A DNA stretch of 45,071 nt from CAYRFQ01 sp964423615 (GTDB lineage Bacteria > Planctomycetota > Planctomycetia > Gemmatales > Gemmataceae). Below the pieces are notes generated by a model. It was not told the origin of the DNA. It saw only the letters and a program-made list of their open reading frames with translations, and searched no databases. The stretch spans positions 1-45,071 of the forward strand of contig CAYRFQ010000058.1 of the NCBI GenBank assembly GCA_964423615.1. Direction: 5' to 3'. How positions within the stretch are numbered: position 1 is the first letter of the stretch; each line of letters starts with the position of its first letter. Below are positions 26,552 to 35,084 of the stretch, one piece after another. Position numbers and translations under genes: made by a program.

Positions 26552-27367
26552 TTAGGCTCCCGTCCAATATCGAAAAGCTGAGATCGTTTGTTTGGCGGCG
26601 GCGTCCGAGTTGGGATACGGGAACGCCTCTACAGAAAGAAATCCTTGGTACTTGATTTCGCGAAGGGCAGCGATGATCGGTCGAACATCGAGGTGCCCGT
26701 GTCCGACGGGGCGACGATTCGTGTCGACGAAATGGACGTGACCGACGTGTTCCTTAGCGGCCCTGAGAGACATGGCAATATCAGTTTCTTCGATGTTCAT
26801 ATGGAACAAGTCACAAAGCAGTTTAACGTTGAAGTTGGAGACTTTTTGCAACAGGTCAAGACCGTCTGCGACCGTCTTTACTTGGTTGGTTTCGTAACGG
26901 TTGAGCGGTTCGAAGATGAGGGGAACGTTGTATTGTTTGGCGTATTCGCCGCACTCACTGAGGGCTTCTGCGAGATAGCCAAGCCCGGTTTCGGCATCGA
27001 CACCGTCGCCGTGCCGTCCTTGCATAGAGCCGATAATCGCGGGAGCCCCAAACGGCCCAGCCACGTCGATGATCGACTTGACGAACGCTCGTGCTTCTTT
27101 TCGTTGCCCTTCATCAGGTAGGGCCAGGTGGAGTTTTCCTTTCACCCAACCGGCTCCTGTTCCGACCGCAGCGAGCTTCAAGTTATGATCAGCGAGGAGT
27201 TTTTTCAGAAGCGTTGTGTCAATGGCATCAGCGGACGGTGGGAAAATTTCGATGGCGTCATAGCCTAGTTCGGACGCCTTTTTGCAACCCGCTTCGAGCC
27301 CATCCCAAAAGACAAAGGGCCCACCTCGTGCTTCCTCAACCAAACTTACCGTGACAGCGGATTGCAT
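26552..27367 (-). CDS. Sugar phosphate isomerase/epimerase-like TIM barrel protein
   Basis: A 271-residue xylose-isomerase-like TIM barrel. Probable metal ligands are the Glu in LIFEPLNRYE (near 150-159), the Asp and His in LLCDLFHMNIEE (near 184-195), the His in VGHVHFVDTN (near 210-219) and the late Glu in FLSVEAFPYP (near 244-253). Such proteins act as hydroxypyruvate isomerase, tagatose 3-epimerase or related enzymes; which one is not decided by the sequence. The first gene of the cluster 27367-24081, all reverse strand, joined by gaps of 3, 29 and 63 bases. The ATG at 27367 has AAAGGA 12-13 bases upstream. Expected role: interconversion of the sugar that feeds the lactonase and kinase. 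Confidence 0.85.
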   Translation of the reverse strand: MQSAVTVSLVEEARGGPFVFWDGLEAGCKKASELGYDAIEIFPPSADAIDTTLLKKLLADHNLKLAAVGTGAGWVKGKLHLALPDEGQRKEARAFVKSIIDVAGPFGAPAIIGSMQGRHGDGVDAETGLGYLAEALSECGEYAKQYNVPLIFEPLNRYETNQVKTVADGLDLLQKVSNFNVKLLCDLFHMNIEETDIAMSLRAAKEHVGHVHFVDTNRRPVGHGHLDVRPIIAALREIKYQGFLSVEAFPYPNSDAAAKQTISAFRYWTGA

Positions 27368-27547
27368 GAGAGAATTTATCCTTTCGAAGAGAAAAGCCGT
27401 TTGTTGGATTTTCGTTAGGGTTGGGCAGCAGGTTCACCAGTAATAAACGAGTAATCCCAGAAACGTGGACAGTCGCCCGTGGTTGCCGACAATAACAGGT
27501 CGGTGTGGCTTGCACGGTTGGGAAGTCGTAAGCGGTCGATTCTCAAA

Positions 27548-28111
27548 TCAATGTTCCGCCAGATCTCGAATGACACGGCAAGGATTGCCAGCAGCTAAGA
27601 CCCCTGGCGGGATATCTCTAGTGACTACGCTCCCTGCACCGATGACGCACCGAGAACCGATCTTCACACCCGGACATATTATTGCCCCGCCACCGACCCA
27701 TACGTCCGAGCCGATTTCGACTGGCTTGCCGAATTCTTGTTGACGACGTAGTTCGGCGTTGAGTGGGTGAGTTGCTGTGTAAACCTGCACCGCTGGACCG
27801 AACAGGGTGTTGTCTCCGACACGTACTTGGCACACGTCGAGAACTACACAGTTGAAGTTAAAAAAACATTTTGTGCCAAGCAGGATGTTGATTCCGTAGT
27901 CGCAGAAGAAGGGCGGTTGCATCCAGACGTTCTCGCCCCCCGCCCCGAACAACTCCCGGAGGATGCACCTACGCTCTTCATGGTGATCCTCGCGAGTGAT
28001 GTTCAACTCCTGGCACAGGTCACGTGCCCTGTTGCGGGCCCGAACCAGTTCCGGGTCGAGCGGATTGTATAGCTCACCAGCGAGCATCTTCTCGCGTTCA
28101 CTTTGCACCAT
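27548..28111 (-). CDS. Maltose/galactoside-type O-acetyltransferase
   Basis: A 187-residue left-handed beta-helix acetyltransferase that moves acetyl from acetyl-CoA to a sugar hydroxyl. The N-terminal SEREKMLAGELYNPLDPEL (about 4-22) is the maltose acetyltransferase entry domain. Hexapeptide repeats follow, with GINILLGTKCFFNFNCV, the catalytic His in TATHPLNAELRR (near 113-117) and WVGGGAIICPGVKIG. The ATG at 28111 is favoured: an upstream TTG at 28165 would add 18 residues not seen in the family. It starts 64 bases after the di-haem protein on the same strand and is separated by 180 bases from the sugar-acid cluster. A neighbouring role in sugar processing is plausible. Confidence 0.9.
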   Translation of the reverse strand: MVQSEREKMLAGELYNPLDPELVRARNRARDLCQELNITREDHHEERRCILRELFGAGGENVWMQPPFFCDYGINILLGTKCFFNFNCVVLDVCQVRVGDNTLFGPAVQVYTATHPLNAELRRQQEFGKPVEIGSDVWVGGGAIICPGVKIGSRCVIGAGSVVTRDIPPGVLAAGNPCRVIRDLAEH

Positions 28112-28175
28112 GACCCGTTCAGTTTCCTTGGCTGTGGCTTTGGTCGGCGTTAACGCACACCACAAAACACTTCTA

Positions 28176-30011
28176 CTACAACGACCTCAAATACTCGACC
28201 AAATCGCTGGCTTCTTGTTTGGTCAGTTTGCCGTTTTTTGTGACTTTGTGAGGAGCATGCGATCGATTCACGACATCTTCGAGCGTGGCTGACCTTCCGT
28301 CGTGCAGGTATTGGACTCGATCAAACACGCCGAGCAACGATGGTGGATTATACCCGTCGTATCGGTCATACCGACTGTTTGTTCCGACGTTGTAGGTGCC
28401 TTTGCTAGTGAAGTATTCGCCTCGATGGCAACTGGTGCAGTTGGCCTTCCGACTTTCGAAGACTTTCTTACCGCGCTGAGCTGCTTCCGTCAAACTGCCG
28501 TCGCGATTCCGATAGGGATTTGGTGGAGTCGTTAGTGTACCTAGAAAAGCGACCATCGCCTTGACGTCGTCGTTGTTTGGACCTTTACCTTGCATGGTAC
28601 TGGTGATCGATTTGTGCATTGCGTCGTCGAGCGACTTCTGCCAACCATGCCAAGTCCAGGGTTTCGTCTTTGTAACGTTTCGTAGACTAAGAACGGTTTT
28701 AGGGTTCCCAGAGGCTCCGTCGTTCCAAGTGTCCATCGTGATCGAATTTGTGTGTCCCTCGTAATGACACGAGTGGCAACTGTACCATTGGTCGAGTGAT
28801 CTTTTCCCGTCATAGAAAATGGCCTCGCCTCGGCGGACGATGGACATCTCTTTGGGACCACCAAGTTCAATCTTGCGGATAACTTTTTTGCCTGGGACGT
28901 CCACTATTTGAACAGCGTTGTGGAGGTAGTTTGCCACGTAGACGTGTTTGCCGTCGCGAGAGTATCGAGCTGCCATTGGCCGACCACCAAGTTCGATGCG
29001 GTAGAAACGACTTCGATCGTAAAGCAATCGTCGGTCGATGTGATCGCCAGGGCCCCCGTAATCGTCCCAAGGGAGGCCGGGCAACTTGTAGACGAGGAGT
29101 TCGTGAGTTCCGGATGCAGCACAAACGATCCACTGCTCGTTGGGACTGATCGCGAAACCGTGTGGATCGGCGACAGCTCGTCCGCGAGGGTCGAGCGAAA
29201 TCGCCTCTCGGCGATGGTATTCCTTGTCGAGACGAATCCGACCAATACGGCTACCGAGTACCCAACCTCGTTGGATATTTCCCCCGCTGATCGGGTTCCC
29301 CAAATACGTCATCCAAGGAAAGTAGGCATATCTATTGTCGGAACTGACTTGCATCTGTCCGATGTTCATTCCGGTGAACGGGTCCATCCACAGCATTTTA
29401 CGTTTCCTGGCATCGACAATCGTAACGCCTTTGTCACCACTGGTCCCGACGGCCAAGTACTTTCCGTCGTTCGAAGCTGCCAAATATCGGGGCCACTGAC
29501 CCGTCTTGATTTTCTCGACGAGCTTTCGAGTCTTCAGATCGATGACGGCGACTTTGTGTTCGGTAGTCAGGGCCACATACGCTACGCTCCCGTCGGGCGA
29601 CGTTTCGATCCCACGTGGTTCAAATCCGAGAAACAGCTCACTCAGTCGTGAGAGTTTCCCGTTGTCAAACGAGAAGAATGTTACGTCTCCTGACCAAGTT
29701 CCCGACACCAGAACCATCTTTTCGTCGCGGGTGAGTTCGACCTCCGACGGCTTTTTGCCGCAGGGCACTTCCTGAAGAACTTTTCCACTCTTGACGTCAA
29801 CGACCGAGATGGTGTGGGATGTCTGGTTTGCTGTGAAGAGGTATTTCTCGTCCGCCGTCAGAATGACGTCGACCGGGGAACGGTCGACCTCTACTTTTGG
29901 CGGGGTGGACTTTGTGGAGGCCGATTGGGACTGGTGTGGGACTGCCATCCAAACCACGGCAAGAACAGCCGGGACGAGAACGCAGCCAATCCGTATCAAT
30001 GTTTTCGTCAT
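28176..30011 (-). CDS. YncE-like beta-propeller with two cytochrome c haem sites
   Basis: A 611-residue exported protein with a hydrophobic N-terminal anchor (IRIGCVLVPAVLAVVWMAV, about 6-24). Residues ~40-400 form a YVTN/YncE-like propeller with repeats such as ANQTSHTISVVDVKSGKVL and VANYLHNAVQIVDVPGKKV. Two haem c sites follow: CHSCH at 412-416 and CTSCH at about 525-529. The C-terminal region resembles di-haem cytochrome c peroxidase-type domains (NPPSLLGVF, YLHDGRSATLEDV). The start ATG at 30011 has AAGGAA 10 bases upstream. The open frame runs 82 codons further, but that part overlaps the decayed sulfatase gene and is not conserved. Function probably periplasmic electron transfer or peroxide handling; the substrate is unknown. 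Confidence 0.85.
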   Translation of the reverse strand: MTKTLIRIGCVLVPAVLAVVWMAVPHQSQSASTKSTPPKVEVDRSPVDVILTADEKYLFTANQTSHTISVVDVKSGKVLQEVPCGKKPSEVELTRDEKMVLVSGTWSGDVTFFSFDNGKLSRLSELFLGFEPRGIETSPDGSVAYVALTTEHKVAVIDLKTRKLVEKIKTGQWPRYLAASNDGKYLAVGTSGDKGVTIVDARKRKMLWMDPFTGMNIGQMQVSSDNRYAYFPWMTYLGNPISGGNIQRGWVLGSRIGRIRLDKEYHRREAISLDPRGRAVADPHGFAISPNEQWIVCAASGTHELLVYKLPGLPWDDYGGPGDHIDRRLLYDRSRFYRIELGGRPMAARYSRDGKHVYVANYLHNAVQIVDVPGKKVIRKIELGGPKEMSIVRRGEAIFYDGKRSLDQWYSCHSCHYEGHTNSITMDTWNDGASGNPKTVLSLRNVTKTKPWTWHGWQKSLDDAMHKSITSTMQGKGPNNDDVKAMVAFLGTLTTPPNPYRNRDGSLTEAAQRGKKVFESRKANCTSCHRGEYFTSKGTYNVGTNSRYDRYDGYNPPSLLGVFDRVQYLHDGRSATLEDVVNRSHAPHKVTKNGKLTKQEASDLVEYLRSL

Positions 30012-30199
30012 GGATATTTCGTTCCTTACACGAGCGAAATCGGGATGGCAATAGTGTAATGACAATCTGTTGACGATTGTGTGGTGGAGAGCTTTCGTCA
30101 CGAAGGGCCAAGCTCTGAGGGCTCTGGACCCTAGTTCGTGTTCGAACGTGAGAGCGCGATCGATAGAAAGTATCTTTTCAATAGTATATGTGACACGCG

Positions 30200-30527
30200 G
30201 GACGACGGGAACGGTTTTTTCAACGCCGATTTCCACAGGCGTAAAACCACCTGACATTCCGAGCGGGCATGAGCCCAGTGAGCAAAGCCGCTCGACTTGT
30301 GCCCCAAGTCGGTGAGGTCACAAAAGCACGGGTAAACGTAATTCCCCGTTTGGCAAGTTTCATCATATTGGGAGTGCGTCCGTTGTCCCGTACACAGTCG
30401 GGTCGAGATATCCGTGATCGCCGGAGAGGAAAATAACGATATTGGGGCTTTGTTTTTCACTCCCCTCAACGCGTGAGGCTCCAGAAACAATTGACATCAC
30501 CAGGAGAACTTACTTCAAACGATTCAT
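30200..30527 (-). pseudogene. Decayed sulfatase gene (N-terminal part)
   Basis: Reading the reverse strand from the ATG at 30527 gives MNRLK, then a TAA stop, then VLLVMSIVSGASRVEG, together an interrupted export signal. The next residues PNIVIFLSGDHGYLDPTVYG are a clear sulfatase start with the metal-binding Asp. One base shift near 30373-30385 then leads to RTPNMMKLAKRGITFTRAFV, TSPTWGTSRAALLTGLMPAR. In working sulfatases this segment is C/S-x-P-S-R, the formylglycine site; here a TGG Trp codon at 30304-30306 replaces it. A second shift near 30250-30262 is followed by FTPVEIGVEKTVPVV, which fits the next family segment. Homology fades beyond about 30200. So it carries a nonsense codon, two frameshifts and a lost active site, and must be a relic. 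The rest of the gene has been lost. Confidence 0.75.
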
Positions 30528-30782
30528 CCGTTGGCTCCAGTGGATCAAATAATGCGGTTAACTGGCAATCTTGGTGCTGGGTTGTTTCTTGCGCTCGGGT
30601 TCCACATATTGCGTAGCCGGTCGTTCTCTAAATCCTACCTCTTGACTTTTGTCGATTGTTCCTTGAGTGTTGGACCGACGCTCTTCCTAACACCGGACAA
30701 CTAAAACTTCATAATTCGTCGTTTCCCGTCCCAACCGAAAATGGATGGGAGCCTTGTGCAGATCAATTAAACCCGAACCTCG
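30528..30782. other. Short gap between sulfatase relic and beta-helix gene
   Basis: 255 bases with one possible plus-strand frame of 50 codons at 30552-30704 (MRLTGNLGAGLFLALGFHIL and on). It lacks a ribosome binding site and has no family match, so it is not called as a gene. It may also carry the 5' untranslated part of the former sulfatase gene. Confidence 0.35.
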
Positions 30783-31997
30783 CTATCGCTTCTTTTCGAT
30801 CGAGTTTGTAGTTTCGATTATTCTCTCGCCTTGAGTTTTCAGGACGGCATCGCCCGTATTTTTCTGTTTACGGTATAACTCGGCCATGGCATTCCCAGTG
30901 ATGACAATTCGTTGACATTTCCCTTCCATGATGACAGCTGGCCCACTCAGTCCGGTGAAGACGTTACCTGTGACTGCGATATCCTCCGTTTCCCTCAAAA
31001 CCACCCCTGTTGCTGGATCTTCTCGCTTAACCTTGCCGCCAATATAGCTGTTGGAAAAGTTATTTCCAGTGATGGTTATACGTCCGCTGGTCTCACTAAC
31101 GACCAGTCCACGCGTTTTAACGATTGTGAATGTGTTGGCCGAGACCGCGCATCCCCAGGCATCTTTCAGATCGACCCCACCGCCCATGTTATGGGCTATG
31201 ACGTTTGCACTCACCGTGTTGCCGTAACAATCCCGGTCCATGATGATGGCAGTCCCGTTGCATTCTTCGATCATGTTGCCCGAAACCACGGAACCGTAGG
31301 TGTTTTCAATCACGACGCCATGTCTCAGGTGGTCGTCAAGGTTGTTGCCATTCATGCATAAGTTAAAGCTATCGATGCAACGAACGGCATCCTGGTTTTC
31401 TTCAAACTGATTCGCATTGACTACAATATCATGCCCTCGCAAAATATTAAGACCTGCCTTGGCGTTATAAGTCATGATGGAATCACTGATACGCGGATCT
31501 TCATAGCAGTCAACCAAGTTGATGCCGTGGCCACCATTATGATCTATGCTGAGCCCCGACACATAGATTTCGTTGACGCCCTGAGCCAACACAGCGTCTC
31601 CACTCTTGGGATTTCCACTAATGCGAAAATCAGCAAGCTGAATTCTCCAAACGCGAGCGTTTTTCTTTTTCGGATACTCTTTCGAACGAAGAATAAACGC
31701 GGGCTGTCCATCATAGTTCTTGTTGATGATGTGGGTGGCCGATCCGGACCCTTCCACACGAGTATCCTCTCGGTTGATCACGAGTGGTTCCGTGATGGTA
31801 TACTCACCTGGAGGAATGCGAACGATACCGCCATTCTCCGGCACCGCGTCGAAAGCCGCTTGCAAGTTGGGGAACCGTCCGGCATCAATAACTCGCTTGT
31901 GTTTGCTTTCAGTATCCCTTAGTTGAAATCCAACGAGGAAGCCGATCGACACGACGAGGGTGATCCCTGCCAATAGAAACGCTATCCTTTTTCGCAC
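30783..31997 (-). CDS. Right-handed parallel beta-helix protein, membrane-anchored
   Basis: A 404-residue protein started by GTG at 31997, which has AGGGAG 7-8 bases upstream; no ATG lies near. It begins with a signal anchor (RIAFLLAGITLVVSIGFLVGF, about 5-25, split as RIAFLLAGITLV and VSIGFLVGF). The segment VIDAGRFPNLQAAFDAVPEN (about 36-55) is the pectate-lyase-superfamily entry, followed by GGIVRIPPGEYTI. From about 120 to 380 there are repeating coils of the type ...VVSGNMIEECNGTAIIM, ...VSANVIAHNMGGGV and ...ITGNNFSNSY, which form a parallel beta-helix as in NosD and polysaccharide lyases. Catalytic residues were not pinned down. It is probably an exported polysaccharide-binding or -cutting protein. 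Its neighbour downstream is the sulfatase relic, which hints at an older polysaccharide locus. Confidence 0.85.
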   Translation of the reverse strand: MRKRIAFLLAGITLVVSIGFLVGFQLRDTESKHKRVIDAGRFPNLQAAFDAVPENGGIVRIPPGEYTITEPLVINREDTRVEGSGSATHIINKNYDGQPAFILRSKEYPKKKNARVWRIQLADFRISGNPKSGDAVLAQGVNEIYVSGLSIDHNGGHGINLVDCYEDPRISDSIMTYNAKAGLNILRGHDIVVNANQFEENQDAVRCIDSFNLCMNGNNLDDHLRHGVVIENTYGSVVSGNMIEECNGTAIIMDRDCYGNTVSANVIAHNMGGGVDLKDAWGCAVSANTFTIVKTRGLVVSETSGRITITGNNFSNSYIGGKVKREDPATGVVLRETEDIAVTGNVFTGLSGPAVIMEGKCQRIVITGNAMAELYRKQKNTGDAVLKTQGERIIETTNSIEKKR

Positions 31998-32345
31998 GAT
32001 GTAGCTCCCTTTTGGTTCTTTACATGGACCGAACCAATCGCTTGATTGATAATGGCCCCTTGAGTCATTGGTAATCAATCCACGAAGATAACAACCACAC
32101 CTCGAAAGACACACTTTATTGGTGATGTGTTGGTTGAAGAGTGCAGCCAGCCCGAGGCAAAACAAAGCCACACTCAAAGAACAAAGGGTGTGTCATGGCC
32201 GTCGGTGAAAACGACCTGAATACACCCTCCAATAACCGCGAACATAAAACAGGTAATCCTCATTTCGCGTTCCCCGTTCGTCGCCCGCATCTGTTGTTTC
32301 GACAACGAGCCTCGCGATGTGCCTCAGTCTTTCCTTCCTCAAAGT
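31998..32345. other. Intergenic region upstream of beta-helix gene
   Basis: 348 bases between the HEAT-repeat gene and the GTG start of the beta-helix gene. The beta-helix frame stays open to a TTG at 32177 but without a ribosome binding site there. No other gene or terminator was recognised. Confidence 0.4.
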
Positions 32346-33260
32346 TCACTTCTTGACTTTGGCCAATCCTCTTGCCGCCGTCTCGCGCACGTATCTTTCG
32401 GCCGCACTCGATCGCGACTGCTGCAAGTGGCTGTAAATTTGCCTCGCAACGGTTGGATTTCCGCTAGCGATTAGATTCTCGGCCAGTAAAAAACATGAGT
32501 CAGTAGCTTTGGCCCGCTCGTACCCTTTGGCTGCGTCCGCCAGTTGGATGAGACGCTCAGCGGAATTCGCATCCGCCAAGTTCGCCAGGGCCCAGGCTGC
32601 GGTTAGCCGAGTGTCCCTGTCCCTGTCGTCCAATACTGCTCTCAACATTGTCGCTGCCTTTTTATCTTTAAGAGCGCCCAAACCATGCACAATCAGAGCA
32701 CGCTGTTTCCCCGATGCTTTAGGGAGGGCCATGCGGAACTGAGTGGCTGCATCGGTTTTAATAGAAAGCAAAGCCTGAGCTGCGGGTCCGGCAAGCTCCG
32801 GATCGAGCAAGAGCTTGCCCAGAGCTCCGGTCTCCTCAGCCGTGCCCACCAACTGCAACTGTTGCACCACGAACCTTTGGATCGGCTTGGCCCGGTCGCC
32901 ATTCAGGGTCGATGCCAGTGCTTTTGCTGTCACTCGCCGCAGCTTTGCATTCTTCTTGGAGCCAACACGCATCACCACAGCATGGATCGCGTGTCGAACC
33001 TGGACGTCGCCACCTTTTGTTGACAACAAGTTGACAAGACCCACCATGGAGGTCGTAGGCTCCTGCAGAAACTCCGAGATCGCTGCATCTGTGGCCTTCT
33101 TGTCGACGTCGGCCAACTTGCCGTCTCTTTGGGCAGGCGTCGGGAATTTCGCAACCAAATCCTGCAATTTTTTCGTCGTTTCTTGCTGTGCATTTGCGAC
33201 CGGCATGAGAACCCATGCCGCGAACCCAACAACCAAGAATCCCGCCAAAAACCGTGCCAT
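32346..33260 (-). CDS. Exported HEAT-repeat protein
   Basis: A 304-residue secreted protein. The signal peptide is clear: MARFLAGFLVVGFAAWVLMP then VANA|QQ, with a cut after ANA (about residue 24). The mature part is an alpha-solenoid with repeated pairs of helices, for example VRHAIHAVVMRVGSKKN, AKALASTLNG, KKAATMLRAVLDDRDRD and TRLTAAWALANLAD, which match HEAT/PBS-type repeats and suggest protein binding. GGAGG lies about 9 bases before the ATG at 33260, an excellent ribosome binding site. It lies 46 bases after the oxidoreductase stop, so the two form an operon. No enzyme residues are visible. Confidence 0.9.
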   Translation of the reverse strand: MARFLAGFLVVGFAAWVLMPVANAQQETTKKLQDLVAKFPTPAQRDGKLADVDKKATDAAISEFLQEPTTSMVGLVNLLSTKGGDVQVRHAIHAVVMRVGSKKNAKLRRVTAKALASTLNGDRAKPIQRFVVQQLQLVGTAEETGALGKLLLDPELAGPAAQALLSIKTDAATQFRMALPKASGKQRALIVHGLGALKDKKAATMLRAVLDDRDRDTRLTAAWALANLADANSAERLIQLADAAKGYERAKATDSCFLLAENLIASGNPTVARQIYSHLQQSRSSAAERYVRETAARGLAKVKK

Positions 33261-33306
33261 CGAATGATCCTCCGAAAGACAAATAATTGGATATACTCCG
33301 TTCCGA

Positions 33307-34542
33307 CTACAGATGCCACGGACCTCGCATTGGTTGATTGACCAAGCGGTTGGCTTCCTCGTCTCCTACAATTTGCTCACGCACCGGGTCATACCGAAGC
33401 CGGCGACCGACCCGGATGGCGATGTTCGCGAGGTGCAAAATGGTGGCGGATCGATGGGCCGCTTCCGCATTTCCTCCAGGTTGTCGCCGGGTGCGAACGG
33501 CATCAGCAAAAGAAACAAGCGGGGCCGGATTAGGCATGGCCCGAACTCGGGCTTGGTCGTCGTCGTTGAGGTCATTAAGACTGACATTCCTGGGCGTTTT
33601 GCGGTCGTAGCGCTCACCCCATTCACCGCTGTCGAGGACGAACGTCAACCCATCGGCATAACGCAATTCAACCCAGCCCCACATCCCGGTGACTTCTGGA
33701 TGAGCAGGCGGTGCGTGAGCCACGATCTCGACGGGGCTCGTGTTATCTTTCGCGAACGTCCATTGGACAGGATCGAAAAAGTGTTGTCCCATGTCGCTCA
33801 GACCGCCGCCCTCGTAATCCCAGTAACATCGGTGCGTTCCGCCGAAGCGTTCACGAACGAACGGTTTTAGCGGCGACGGTCCGCAGTACATATCCCAGTC
33901 TAGATTCCGCGGAACAGGGGACGTCGCCAAGTTAGGCCGACCACTCCATTGCCGAACTTTGAATCCACCGCGTTTGATGTAGACACCCTGACAGTTTTGC
34001 AACAAACCGCTGCTCATGATCTTGTGAGTGAGAATGTTATCCGGGCGTCGACTCGCACCGAAACGTCCAAACGTTCCGACTTGCAAGATGCGTCCATATC
34101 GATTGACGGCGTTCACCACTGCCCGACCTTCAGCAATGAAACGCGTCAAAGGTTTTTCGCACAGTATGTCTTTACCCGCTTGAGCCGCAGCAATGCAGAT
34201 CAGCGCGTGCCAGTGCGGCGGGGTCGCAATCGCGACGAGGTCGATGTCCTGACGATCGAGCACTCGCCGAAAATCGGTGTAGACGGTTCGATTATCGGCA
34301 CGATCGACGAAACGCACGTCACATTCCGCGAGTTTGCGTACCGTCAGACCGCGGGCCATTTCGCGGAAGGTCCCTCGGCCACGACCACCACAACCGATCA
34401 GCGCTCCACCAAAAGTGTCGCTCGGTGCCACATGCCCCGGTCCACCAAGAACATGACGGGGAATGATCAGCGGTCCAACCCCGACGACTCCCGCGGTCTT
34501 GATGAAATCACGTCGCGTCGTGTCTGTTGATTTTTTGGTCAT
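33307..34542 (-). CDS. Tat-exported Gfo/Idh/MocA family oxidoreductase
   Basis: A 411-residue oxidoreductase with a Tat signal TRRDFIKTAGVVGVGPLIIP (about 9-28). The NAD(P)-binding stretch is GGALIGCGGRGRG (about 45-57), and the catalytic-lysine motif CEKPLTRF (near 128-135) is present. YWDYEGGGLSDMGQHFFD (near 242-259) is the family's substrate-side segment with its His. Exported members of this family are abundant in Planctomycetota and are thought to oxidise or epimerise sugars, with an exported glycoside in some studied cases. It leads the operon with the HEAT-repeat protein, 46 bases apart. The electron carrier or bound cofactor outside the cytoplasm is not known. Confidence 0.9.
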   Translation of the reverse strand: MTKKSTDTTRRDFIKTAGVVGVGPLIIPRHVLGGPGHVAPSDTFGGALIGCGGRGRGTFREMARGLTVRKLAECDVRFVDRADNRTVYTDFRRVLDRQDIDLVAIATPPHWHALICIAAAQAGKDILCEKPLTRFIAEGRAVVNAVNRYGRILQVGTFGRFGASRRPDNILTHKIMSSGLLQNCQGVYIKRGGFKVRQWSGRPNLATSPVPRNLDWDMYCGPSPLKPFVRERFGGTHRCYWDYEGGGLSDMGQHFFDPVQWTFAKDNTSPVEIVAHAPPAHPEVTGMWGWVELRYADGLTFVLDSGEWGERYDRKTPRNVSLNDLNDDDQARVRAMPNPAPLVSFADAVRTRRQPGGNAEAAHRSATILHLANIAIRVGRRLRYDPVREQIVGDEEANRLVNQPMRGPWHL

Positions 34543-35084
34543 GCGATACTCCTTCGATTCCTAAGGACGGATGAGAAAGTTCCTTTTCGGACCCAGAAAC
34601 AGCTTTATAACTTGAGAAACAGTGGTTCGACTATCTACCTGGCAGAATTTTCGATCTCGTTTGTTTGCCATTTCAGGCGTTTTTACCAACCCGAGGGGAC
34701 GTTAGGGAACAAGGCACCTCGCTTGGCCTTTCTGACATCCCAATGAGAATAGGAGACAGCCACACGGGATACATGGATGTGACCCTTCTTGATCCTGAGC
34801 TGGGCGGTTCGGGGTGGGATCCTTTGCACATCTTCATAAAGTACCATTGCCGTCGACCACAGCCAATCATGAATCGCAAAATCGAGTCGATGGTTCGCGA
34901 GTCAATTTCCAACTAGGGTAGCAATTGACAATTCGTTAGGTTCGGTGTTCCGAAGTTTATCGTCCTGTTAGGAATCGAGAATTCGAGTTCATCTCGGTTG
35001 TAGATCTCAGCCATCGAGCTCTGTTACACTCACAGAAGAAACCCTCTGGCACAGTTCACTCTCAGGCTATCCAGGAGACTCGCC
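34543..35084. other. Region between divergent genes, no gene recognised
   Basis: 542 bases between the oxidoreductase (-) and the secreted paralog pair (+). Short open frames on both strands show no motifs. TTGACA at 34925-34930 is a textbook -35 box, but no -10 box stands at the right distance. An AGGAG ribosome binding site at the right end belongs to the first paralog. Confidence 0.4.

Noticed and set aside
30012..30257. 82-codon N-terminal extension of the di-haem protein
   Set aside because: Overlaps the sulfatase relic and has no function in the propeller fold; the ATG at 30011 has a good ribosome binding site and a signal anchor.
30552..30704. 50-codon plus-strand frame (MRLTGNLGAG...)
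   Set aside because: No ribosome binding site or family match; lies in a decaying region.
32201..32216. 16-base word GTCGGTGAAAACGACC repeated at 40215-40230
   Set aside because: Flanks differ fully; a chance match of this length is expected in a window this large.
34925..34930. TTGACA promoter box
   Set aside because: No -10 box at 16-18 bases; not enough to call a promoter.
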